Below are positions 1-5,739 of a stretch of DNA of 9,266 bases, in pieces. Every line of letters begins with the position of its first letter. The first letter of the stretch is position 1. The notes beneath the pieces are model-generated. The model did no database searches. It saw only the letters and a list, made by a program, of their open reading frames with translations, and had not been told where the DNA came from. The position numbers and the translations under genes were made by a program. Source of the DNA: Acidobacteriota bacterium (GTDB lineage: Bacteria; Acidobacteriota; Aminicenantia; Aminicenantales; Saccharicenantaceae); NCBI GenBank assembly GCA_003476685.1, contig DMVN01000241.1, positions 1 through 9,266 of the forward strand, given 5' to 3'.

Positions 1-111
1 GACCCCTTCAAGGATACTTCCGGTCCCAGCCTGAACATCCTGATTAAGTTGATGAGCATGGTTTCCATAGTCATGGCCGGTCTGACTGTGGCTTTTTCCC
101 TGATTAAATAA
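1..111 (+). CDS. hppA: Membrane-bound proton/sodium-translocating pyrophosphatase, C-terminal fragment
   Basis: Only the last 36 codons and the TAA stop lie in the window; the gene begins to the left of it. The fragment opens with [19 protein letters not shown], the highly conserved C-terminal signature of membrane pyrophosphatases. A short hydrophobic stretch follows ([12 protein letters not shown]) and the protein ends in SLIK, as expected for the last transmembrane helix. The family couples hydrolysis of cytoplasmic pyrophosphate to outward pumping of H+ or Na+. The residues that separate K+-dependent from K+-independent enzymes, and H+ from Na+ pumps, lie outside the window, so the ion cannot be called. 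A palindrome and then a strong terminator follow directly, so this gene probably ends its transcription unit here. Confidence 0.93.
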   Translation, partial: DPFKDTSGPSLNILIKLMSMVSIVMAGLTVAFSLIK

Positions 112-135
112 ATATATGAACAAACGTTCATATAT
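112..135. promoter_or_regulatory. Perfect 10-bp inverted repeat, operator-like
   Basis: ATATATGAAC (112-121) and GTTCATATAT (126-135) are exact reverse complements separated by AAAC. The repeat starts one base after the hppA stop codon. The core TGAAC-N4-GTTCA resembles operators bound by TetR/AcrR-type dimeric repressors. It is AT-rich at the ends and has no T-run after it, so it is a poor intrinsic terminator. No regulator gene is visible in the window. The repeat itself is certain; the operator role is inference. Confidence 0.4.
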
Positions 136-191
136 AAGCTGAGCGGTAAGGAAAAAAACGGGTGGATTTCCGGCTCAAAAATTAGTAAATT

Positions 192-238
192 AGGCTCTGG
201 CTCGAAAGATGAACATCAGACGAGCCAGAGCCTTTTTT
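192..238 (+). terminator. Strong intrinsic terminator after hppA
   Basis: AGGCTCTGGCTCG (192-204) pairs without mismatch with CGAGCCAGAGCCT (221-233), giving a 13-bp GC-rich stem followed by TTTTTTATTT. The 16-base loop itself contains GATG/CATC (208-211 and 214-217), which could stack as an inner stem. It ends the hppA transcript. It also lies directly upstream of the M28 gene, whose ribosome binding site begins only 20 bases after the T-run, so it could act as an attenuator for that gene. Confidence 0.88.
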
Positions 239-257
239 ATTTCTGCCAGCCTGGAAC

Positions 258-263
258 AGGAGG
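258..263 (+). promoter_or_regulatory. Ribosome binding site that sets the M28 start
   Basis: AGGAGG lies 5 bases ahead of the ATG at 269. The frame stays open upstream to another ATG at 209, but that codon sits in the loop of the terminator at 192-238 and has no Shine-Dalgarno sequence. The 269 start is therefore preferred. Confidence 0.85.
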
Positions 264-268
264 TAGTC

Positions 269-1930
269 ATGAGTTCTGGCCTGAGATCAAAGCCCGGGGT
301 TGGGGCCTTTTTATTACCGGTAATAATGTTTATTTTGTTCCTATCCTTCCCTTGCTGTCGGGGAGAAAAGCCACTGTCCGAAATCACGGCTGAAGAGCTC
401 CTGGCCCACATCCGGATTCTGTCCGATGATATTTATGAAGGCCGGGGTCTCGGCAGCCGGGGTATTGAGCTGGCCGCTGCCTATCAGGAAGATTTTTTCA
501 GGCAGTTCGGTTTACAGCCCTTCTTCGGACAAAATTATCGCCAGGAATTCACCCTGGTTGGGGTCCAGCCGGACCTCAAAGCCAGCCTGGAGTTCATCCC
601 TGGTCCGGGCCGCAGGTCGGTTGACATCCCGGCTCCGGTTCTGCTGGAAGATTTTGTCATCAAGAGCGAAAGGGAAGATTGTCCCCAGGAAGTTACGGCT
701 GAGTTGGTCTATGGCGGTTACCTGATTCAGGCCCCGGAGCGCAACTGGGATGACCTCAAGGGTTTTGATGTCAGGGGAAAGGTGCTGCTGGTGGAAATCA
801 ATGAACCCGGGAATTATCCCGGCGGCATTTTTGACGGAGAAGATATGAATTACTACGGCCGGTGGATTTATAAATTCGAGAAAGCCACCGAACTGGGAGC
901 GGCTGGAGTCCTGATTATTCATAACGATAAAGGGGCCACCTACGGCTGGAGTGTCGTCCGCAACTCCTGGGCCAAGGAATCTTTTTTCCTTCCTGAAAAG
1001 AAAAGAAGCCTTTATTTTCAGGGCTGGGTAAGCCAGGCCCTGGCTGAAAAAATTCTGGCCGCAGCCGGGCTTGACCGGAAAAAACTTCTAGCCGAGGCGG
1101 AAACACCCAACTTTAGACCGAAACCGCTGGGGCTTTCGGTCCGGGTCAGGCAGAAACCGGTTTTCCGGGAAGTGGCGGCAGCCAACGTCGTCGGCTGGCT
1201 CAAGAGCCTCAGGCCAGAAGCCCGGGATAAATATGTGATTATTTCGGCCCATTATGACCACCTGGGCCGGGACCCCAACCTCCAGGGCGACCAGGTCTAC
1301 AACGGAGCGGTTGACAACTGTTCGGCCACCGCCTGCCTGCTGGCTCTGGCCGGTTATTATTCGCAGTTCAGGGGCGACCTGCCGGTCAACCTGGTCTTTG
1401 CCGCCGTGACTGCCGAAGAACAGAACCTGCTCGGCTCGGATTACCTGGCTGCTCATCTTCCTGTCCCCAATTCCTCGGTTCTGGCCAACCTCAATTTTGA
1501 GATGACCAATGTCTGGGGCGAAACCGAGGATGTCTATGGAATCGGAGCTCGCTTTTCCGACCTGGATGACCTCTGTCGCCAGGCAGCCGAAAAGCTCGGC
1601 TACCGCTATACGCCGGAGCGGGGTGGGAACTATGGCTTTTTCTTTCGCTCCGACCAGTTGAGTTTTGCCCGTCACGGTATTCCGGCGGTCTGGTTGCACG
1701 AGGGGGTGGTATCAAAGGGTGCTGACCCCGATAAAGTCTTGAGAAAGGCTGAGGAATACCAGAAATTCCATTACCATCAGGTTACGGATGAATACCAGGA
1801 AGATTGGGATATGAGCGGGGCCCTGCAGCTGCTGCGCTGGGCCCGGGAAATCATCGAGCTTCTGGGCCGGCAGGATAAGATCCCACAGTTCAAGCCCGAT
1901 AGTGCCTTTCAAAGGCCTGGGGCTGACTGA
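269..1930 (+). CDS. Exported M28 family zinc aminopeptidase with PA domain
   Basis: A 553-residue metallopeptidase that should remove N-terminal residues from peptides outside the cytoplasm. Residues 11-28 form a hydrophobic signal segment after a basic start; two cysteines follow (29-30), but SFPC is not a standard lipobox, so lipidation is doubtful. Residues about 145-275 look like a protease-associated (PA) insert. The M28 catalytic core begins near 305: AHYDH (zinc ligand H328), NGAVDN (bridging D349), TAEEQ (catalytic E383, ligand E384), NFEM (E411 where many members have Asp) and YHQVTDEY (H503 as the last ligand). SDQ at 461-463 fits the family's SDH-like motif. All metal positions are present, so the enzyme should be active. 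It stands 157 bases after hppA, beyond a terminator, and 66 bases before the EIIA fusion gene. Exact substrate preference cannot be read from the sequence. Confidence 0.92.
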   Translation: MSSGLRSKPGVGAFLLPVIMFILFLSFPCCRGEKPLSEITAEELLAHIRILSDDIYEGRGLGSRGIELAAAYQEDFFRQFGLQPFFGQNYRQEFTLVGVQPDLKASLEFIPGPGRRSVDIPAPVLLEDFVIKSEREDCPQEVTAELVYGGYLIQAPERNWDDLKGFDVRGKVLLVEINEPGNYPGGIFDGEDMNYYGRWIYKFEKATELGAAGVLIIHNDKGATYGWSVVRNSWAKESFFLPEKKRSLYFQGWVSQALAEKILAAAGLDRKKLLAEAETPNFRPKPLGLSVRVRQKPVFREVAAANVVGWLKSLRPEARDKYVIISAHYDHLGRDPNLQGDQVYNGAVDNCSATACLLALAGYYSQFRGDLPVNLVFAAVTAEEQNLLGSDYLAAHLPVPNSSVLANLNFEMTNVWGETEDVYGIGARFSDLDDLCRQAAEKLGYRYTPERGGNYGFFFRSDQLSFARHGIPAVWLHEGVVSKGADPDKVLRKAEEYQKFHYHQVTDEYQEDWDMSGALQLLRWAREIIELLGRQDKIPQFKPDSAFQRPGAD

Positions 1931-1951
1931 GCCTTAAATTTAATCCGCTTA

Positions 1952-1979
1952 TTGCAAAAGTTAGAGGTTGTGATAAAAT
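1952..1979 (+). promoter_or_regulatory. Candidate sigma-70 promoter for the EIIA-zinc ribbon gene
   Basis: TTGCAA (1952-1957) and TAAAAT (1974-1979) are spaced by 16 bases, and TG at 1971-1972 gives an extended -10 (TGA-TAAAAT). Transcription would start near 1986 and leave about 11 bases before the ATG at 1997. If this is right, the in-frame TTG at 1952 is part of the promoter and not a start codon. It is a match by eye only. Confidence 0.4.
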
Positions 1980-1996
1980 CAATAACTGACCTGACC

Positions 1997-2914
1997 ATGA
2001 ACCTCAGAGAGACAACTTTCGGCGAATTCTTAAAGCCCTCCCAGATAATCTTCGAACTCAAGAGCCAGGATAAACTGGAAGCCATCGAGGAACTCCTGGA
2101 CAGCCTGGTCAAACAAAAGCTGATCAATAATAAAGACCTGACCCTGACCCGGATTGTCGACCGGGAAAACTTGGAATCAACCGCGCTGGGACACGGGATT
2201 GCCGTGCCCCACGCCCGGGTGGACACCGAAAACCAGATCGCAGTGGCTGTCGGCCGCTCGCCCGTAGGTATTGATTTCCAGGCTCCGGACGGCCAGCCGG
2301 TCAACCTGATCATCCTGGTCATCTGGAACCCGACCATTCCCGGCCTTTTCAACCATCTGTTTGCCGGGCTGGCTCGTTTCCTGATCAAACCGGAAAACAG
2401 ATACCGGATTCTGAACGCCCGGGATAAGAACGAACTTTATGCGGTTCTGTCAGAAATCCATTTTTCCTTCCCCCGAGAAGATAAGATTATCAACCGGGCC
2501 AGCCTGCTCAAGAAACTGCAGGACATTGAAATCAGGATGAGGCGGGCTCCCAAAGACAAGCTGGAAGAACTGCAGAAACACCGCAACCTGATCCGGGAAG
2601 ACCTGGACCAGTCTTTGCTGGCCCGTTTTGATCTGCTGATGGAACGCTACGGTTATGCCGTGGCCGAAGTGGTGGATGGAGCTTGCCGTAGCTGCAACAT
2701 GAGCGTTTCCACCCAGATGGCTTCGGCCATAGAGGAAAGCAACGATATATATGTCTGCGAAAACTGCGGCAAGTACCTGATTGCCCCCAGAAAAGAAAGG
2801 GTAACTAAAGAGAAAGCCGAAAAAGAAAAAACAGGGAAAGAAAAACCGGCTATAAAGGCTAAAGCTAAGAAAGCCGGGGAAACGGCCACCAGGAAAAAGC
2901 CCGCCAGAAAGTAA
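1997..2914 (+). CDS. PTS EIIA (PtsN/fructose-type) fused to coiled coil and C4 zinc ribbon
   Basis: A 305-residue protein with three parts. Residues 1-155 are a PTS EIIA type-2 domain: LKPSQIIFELKSQDKLEAIEEL at the start, then GHGIAVPHAR with the phospho-acceptor His at 72, and FNHLFAGLARFL later. Residues about 160-225 are charged and helical, probably a coiled coil. Residues 228-262 are a zinc ribbon, CRSC (C230, C233) and CENC (C254, C257) followed by GKYLI, which resembles the zf-RING_7 / CT398 C-terminal domain. The last 40 residues are mostly Lys, Glu and Ala and very basic, suggesting nucleic acid or ribosome contact. Normal PtsN-like EIIA proteins have about 150 residues, so the second half is an addition. 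ATG 1997 is chosen because EIIA homology begins there; no clear Shine-Dalgarno precedes it, and in-frame TTG 1952 and GTG 1970 remain possible. No EIIB or EIIC is nearby, so a regulatory role is inferred. Confidence 0.85.
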   Translation: MNLRETTFGEFLKPSQIIFELKSQDKLEAIEELLDSLVKQKLINNKDLTLTRIVDRENLESTALGHGIAVPHARVDTENQIAVAVGRSPVGIDFQAPDGQPVNLIILVIWNPTIPGLFNHLFAGLARFLIKPENRYRILNARDKNELYAVLSEIHFSFPREDKIINRASLLKKLQDIEIRMRRAPKDKLEELQKHRNLIREDLDQSLLARFDLLMERYGYAVAEVVDGACRSCNMSVSTQMASAIEESNDIYVCENCGKYLIAPRKERVTKEKAEKEKTGKEKPAIKAKAKKAGETATRKKPARK

Positions 2915-3032
2915 CCTCATTCAATCTCGCCAATTTCATCCGCCGCTGGAATTCTAATCGAACGTTTTCTAGCTGGCCGAATTTTATTTATTACCGCCCA
3001 GAGTTTGGTTTTGCCCCTACCGTCGGCAGGCT

Positions 3033-3061
3033 GTCTGGCAGAAGCCGGCCTCAAGCCAGAC
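3033..3061. repeat. Perfect 7-bp hairpin between convergent genes
   Basis: GTCTGGC (3033-3039) and GCCAGAC (3055-3061) are exact complements around a 15-base loop. A second pair, GTTTGG (3003-3008) and CCAAAC (3062-3067), could close a longer stem around it. The element sits between the stop codons of the EIIA fusion gene and the M14 gene, where a bidirectional transcription end would be useful. No T-run follows on either strand, so it is not a standard intrinsic terminator. Confidence 0.45.
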
Positions 3062-3095
3062 CCAAACCGGGTAGCTCAGAGCCGGCCGCAAGCCA
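3043..3095 (+). repeat. Imperfect direct repeat, 37-base period
   Basis: AGCCGGCCTCAAGCCA (3043-3058) recurs as AGCCGGCCGCAAGCCA (3080-3095), 15 of 16 bases identical. The first copy forms the loop and right arm of the hairpin at 3033-3061. The second starts a separate stem-loop in which CCGGCC (3082-3087) can pair with GGCCGG (3105-3110), with GCAA/TTGC inside. The rest of the 220-base gap holds no gene I can support. Confidence 0.5.
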
Positions 3096-3134
3096 TTGCT
3101 ATCCGGCCGGGTGCCACGGGCAGGCCTGTCCTTT

Positions 3135-4868
3135 CTACCTTTCCAGACTTATGGCCGGCAGGCTGGCGGGCTGCAGCAGCCGGTAAACCGGAAGTTCGCT
3201 GAACCCACGCTGCCACTGGCCGGCCAGGTAGCGGTCAAAGAAGTTCCAGACCACCAGGCCGTCATCGCTTTCCGGCTCAAGCAGGCAAGCCGCCAGCATG
3301 CCCAGCGGCTGAGCTGTTCTGACCAGCAGCGTCCCGGCCGGGAAGTTTCTGGTCTCCTTCCGGTATTCACCTTTGATCTGGTTGAGACGATGACCCTGAA
3401 AGGGCCGCTCGGCGGCTTTCAGCTCCTTAGGCAGGAATACTTCGACTTCCAGACTAACCTCGGCCGTCAGGCTTTCAACCAGGAGACCATGGGCCAGAAG
3501 CCGGTCTTTTATCTCCGGGTCGGGCACCGTGACCAGGTAAGCCAAGGGATAGGAAACGGTTCTTTTGGGAAAATAATTAGCCAGGTAGGGAACGGTCACC
3601 GGCTTCTTTCTGTCCGTCGGTTTTAACTGGGGGAAGCCGCCGCCGGGTCTTTCGCTGACTTCCAGTTCATAAGCATTGATGGTAACCGGGCCGGGCAGGG
3701 GCTGGAGGTCGAACTCAACCGCGAACTTCTTGCCTTCGGGGAGCAATCCCAGCTGGACCGTTCGCCGGTCAGCCTCTTCTACCATCTTCTGAATCTCTGC
3801 CGTCCGGGTTGAAGCGTAATCCAGGATGGCTTTTAAAAAGTAGAAACAGCTCATCACCCGGGTTCTGTAGTCGGCATGGACATAATTCTCATCCAGGATG
3901 GAGATCCGGTTTCTGAGGCCGGTATAATTGGTGAAGTACCTTGGCTGCGGCTCAAAGGTTACCCAGCCCTTGGAAGGGTCGCGCCAGTCCCGGAACATGC
4001 CGTAGGGCACAGCCAGGGTGTTATATCTTTCTTTCAAGGTCTTGACAATGGCCGGCAGCAGGGTCTGACGCTGATAGTCCAGAAGCTCGGGGTCGCCGTT
4101 GGGGTTGAGGGGCCAGGAGTAAGTGATGGTTTCTTCATGGTAAGCACCGTCAGTGGTATGGCAATCAACAATCAACAACGGGTCCCAGCGGTTAAGGATA
4201 TTCTTGACCACTGCCCTCATCTCGGGGCTTTCCAGCTTGACGGCGTCGCGGTTGAGGTCTAAGTTCAGGGCATTCTGGCGCACACCCACTCCCTGTTCCG
4301 GGCCCGGCTGCTGGCGCCGGTTTTCCGGGCTGATTCGCTCGTTGCCGTCAGCATTCAGGTTGGGGACAATCAGGATGACCAGGTTTTGCAGATAGGGATG
4401 GTTGGGATGAAGCAGGATTTCCCGGGCCAGCATCAACGAAGCTTCCTTGCCTTCCACTTCGCCGGCGTGAATGTTGGCCTGGATGTAGACAGCCGTCTTC
4501 TTGAGACTACGAGCAGCCTGGGGACTGGCCACGGGCGGATTGCTGATGACGAGCATCGGGATGAACCTTCCCTCGGCAGTATTTCCTATGTTTTCCACAA
4601 CCAGGCGAGGACTTAATTTTTGCAGTTCCCTGATTAAGTCCAGGACCTCCTGGTAGCGGGAAGTGGCGGTGAAATTGCTTTTCTCGGCCACCGTGAGCAG
4701 ATTCTCGGGAACAGGCTGAGGAGGAATCTCCGGGGCGGTCTGGTTTCTGGCCGGCTTGCTTTTTTGCTGACCGGGACTTTCAACCGAGAAGGCTGGCCGG
4801 GAGGCCAGCATTAAAAGGCTAAGAATGATAAATAACGATGCCTTCAGGGCAGTTTTTTTGAAAATCAT
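3135..4868 (-). CDS. Exported M14 family zinc carboxypeptidase
   Basis: A 577-residue metallocarboxypeptidase expected to trim C-terminal residues from peptides, or a related amide, outside the cytoplasm. The N-terminus is basic, followed by a hydrophobic run (LFIILSLLMLAS) and a likely cleavage site near AFS-VES, then a Pro/Gln/Lys-rich linker to about residue 60. The M14 core shows HAGEVEG (zinc ligands H134 and E137), NLDLNRD (substrate-binding R207), VDCHTTDG (third ligand H237) and ILDENYVHADY, where E327 is the probable catalytic glutamate. The last 190 residues are a C-terminal extension that I do not recognise. The second ATG (4868) is chosen because AAAGGA stands 8 bases ahead of it; the ATG at 4877 directly abuts that Shine-Dalgarno. 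It is convergent with the EIIA fusion gene and divergent from the release-factor-like gene. Exact substrate unknown. Confidence 0.9.
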   Translation of the reverse strand: MIFKKTALKASLFIILSLLMLASRPAFSVESPGQQKSKPARNQTAPEIPPQPVPENLLTVAEKSNFTATSRYQEVLDLIRELQKLSPRLVVENIGNTAEGRFIPMLVISNPPVASPQAARSLKKTAVYIQANIHAGEVEGKEASLMLAREILLHPNHPYLQNLVILIVPNLNADGNERISPENRRQQPGPEQGVGVRQNALNLDLNRDAVKLESPEMRAVVKNILNRWDPLLIVDCHTTDGAYHEETITYSWPLNPNGDPELLDYQRQTLLPAIVKTLKERYNTLAVPYGMFRDWRDPSKGWVTFEPQPRYFTNYTGLRNRISILDENYVHADYRTRVMSCFYFLKAILDYASTRTAEIQKMVEEADRRTVQLGLLPEGKKFAVEFDLQPLPGPVTINAYELEVSERPGGGFPQLKPTDRKKPVTVPYLANYFPKRTVSYPLAYLVTVPDPEIKDRLLAHGLLVESLTAEVSLEVEVFLPKELKAAERPFQGHRLNQIKGEYRKETRNFPAGTLLVRTAQPLGMLAACLLEPESDDGLVVWNFFDRYLAGQWQRGFSELPVYRLLQPASLPAISLER

Positions 4869-4985
4869 GGGCTTCATCCTTTATCTTAATCTTGGATTTT
4901 AGCTTTTTTTTATACCTTGTTCTGTTGTTATTCGGTCCGAGGCCGGGCTCAGGGCTTTAAGACCAGCTTCTGTTATAAGAATCCA

Positions 4986-5014
4986 AGTTTAATCTTTTGC
5001 CCGCCACCGGTCAA
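4986..5014 (-). promoter_or_regulatory. Candidate sigma-70 promoter for the M14 gene
   Basis: On the minus strand TTGACC (5014-5009) and TAAACT (4991-4986) are separated by 17 bases, the optimal spacing; the -35 matches consensus at 5 of 6 and the -10 at 4 of 6. Transcription would start near 4979 and give a leader of about 110 bases before the ATG at 4868. It is a match by eye only. Confidence 0.45.
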
Positions 5015-5141
5015 ATTAAATTTAGTCATCCTGGTGTCGGTAATCAGGGTGGTGCACCGGCAGACTGAATGAAATAAGTCCGGTCAGTCCCGACTTTTTC
5101 TGACTCTGAAGTTCATTGTTTTGATGGCAGCTATGGCCGTT

Positions 5142-5218
5142 GCTTCCAGTAAGCTCGACCTCCAGCCCCTTAAGGCCGGAGGACGGTCAGAAAATCCTGG
5201 CCCTCGGAAGCTTTTTTT
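5142..5218 (+). terminator. Branched hairpin with T-run; candidate attenuator or small-RNA terminator
   Basis: Three stems can form together. An outer stem, GCTTCC (5142-5147) with GGAAGC (5206-5211), is followed at once by seven T (5212-5218). An inner hairpin pairs CCTCCaGCC with GGCcGGAGG, about 5159-5182, around a six-base loop. A second inner hairpin pairs GGTCAG (5185-5190) with CTGGCC (5197-5202), with one G-U. Together they make a three-way junction leading into a terminator. It lies 71 bases before the release-factor-like start codon on the same strand, and no plus-strand gene precedes it in this gap. It therefore either ends a small RNA or works as an attenuator in the leader of the downstream gene. 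It does not match a riboswitch class I know. Confidence 0.5.
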
Positions 5219-5289
5219 ATTTATTTGGCTATTGCCAGGTATCACCGGCCGGCCCGATGTTGTAAAATAAAAATCAAGAGGTTCTCACA

Positions 5290-5712
5290 ATGGGAATGTT
5301 TCCGGTTAGACCCGAGAAAGAAAAAGACCTGCTGGAGCGGATGACCCGCCTTGGTATCAAGGAATCCGACCTGGAGGAAAAATTCATCCGTTCCCAGGGC
5401 AAGGGCGGGCAGAAGGTCAACAAATCGGCCACCTGCGTCTATCTCAAGCACCTGCCGACAGGAATTGAAGTCAAGTGCCAGAAGGAGCGGTCCCAGGCCA
5501 TCAACCGCTTTCTGGCCAGGCGGATTCTGGTGGAAAAACTGGAAGCCCAAATCCAGGGCAAGGAAACTGAAGAACAGCAGCGAATTGAAAAGATCCGGCG
5601 CCAGAAAAGAAAAAGGTCAAAACGGTCCAAGGAAAAGATGCTGGCCGACAAGAAACGTCGTTCCCTGTTAAAGGAAATGAGAAAGGTCTTCCTCGGGACC
5701 GGGGATACCTGA
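5290..5712 (+). CDS. Stand-alone GGQ-domain release-factor-like protein, probable ribosome rescue factor
   Basis: A 140-residue protein of the RF-1 catalytic-domain family. RSQGKGGQKVNKSATCV holds the GGQ motif at 39-41, which enters the peptidyl transferase centre and triggers hydrolysis of peptidyl-tRNA. It is followed by LPTGIEVKCQKERSQAINRFLARRIL, the conserved continuation of the domain. The codon-reading domains of RF1/RF2 (PxT or SPF motifs) are absent. The C-terminal 50 residues are highly basic and helical (KIRRQKRKRSKRSKEKM), like the tail that ArfB (YaeJ) places in the empty mRNA channel. The core sequence after GGQ is closer to the C12orf65/RF-H type than to E. coli ArfB. AAGAGG stands 8 bases before the ATG; M3 is an alternative start. 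It converges on the M20 gene with 27 bases between the stops. Role in rescuing stalled ribosomes is inferred from domain content. Confidence 0.88.
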   Translation: MGMFPVRPEKEKDLLERMTRLGIKESDLEEKFIRSQGKGGQKVNKSATCVYLKHLPTGIEVKCQKERSQAINRFLARRILVEKLEAQIQGKETEEQQRIEKIRRQKRKRSKRSKEKMLADKKRRSLLKEMRKVFLGTGDT

Positions 5713-5739
5713 CGGGCGCAGCTGGCGGGCCGGCCCAGA

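Larger units (their letters stand above)
4869..5289. other. Divergent intergenic region of about 420 bases
   Basis: This gap separates the M14 gene (-) from the release-factor-like gene (+). From left to right it holds the M14 ribosome binding site (AAAGGA, minus strand, 4877-4882) and an AT-rich leader. An 8-bp inverted pair follows, CTTGGATT (4891-4898) with AATCCAAG (4980-4987), and then a candidate M14 promoter (4986-5014). GGTGCACC (5052-5059) is an 8-bp palindrome. GACTGA and TCAGTC form an inverted pair at about 5063-5089. A branched hairpin ending in T7 lies at 5142-5218, and the AAGAGG ribosome binding site of the plus-strand gene at 5276-5281. I see no tRNA, known riboswitch motif or convincing protein gene in it. 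Confidence 0.6.

Noticed and set aside
1908..1945. Hairpin GGGGCTGACTGAGCCTT at the M28 stop codon as a terminator
   Set aside because: The stem is four Watson-Crick pairs plus two G-U pairs and is followed by AAATTTAAT, not a T-run; too weak to call.
2945..2985. GAATTC ... GAATTT stem followed by TATTTATT as terminator of the EIIA fusion gene
   Set aside because: AT-rich six-pair stem with a loop of more than 20 bases; unlikely to terminate on its own.
3068..3125. GGTAGCTCAGA, resembling a tRNA D-arm
   Set aside because: No acceptor stem, anticodon arm or T-arm (no GGTTCGAATC-like segment) can be drawn around it.
5124..5270. 48-codon plus-strand open frame beginning MAAMAVASSKLDLQ, ending just before the release-factor-like ribosome binding site
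   Set aside because: It has no Shine-Dalgarno sequence, its codon third positions are not biased like the neighbouring genes, and it runs straight through the branched hairpin and T-run. A leader peptide cannot be excluded, but nothing supports one.
5000..5290. Known riboswitch, 6S RNA or SRP RNA in the divergent intergenic gap
   Set aside because: None of the core motifs of TPP, cobalamin, SAM or cyclic-di-GMP aptamers, and no SRP GGAAGGAAGCAG-like segment, is present.
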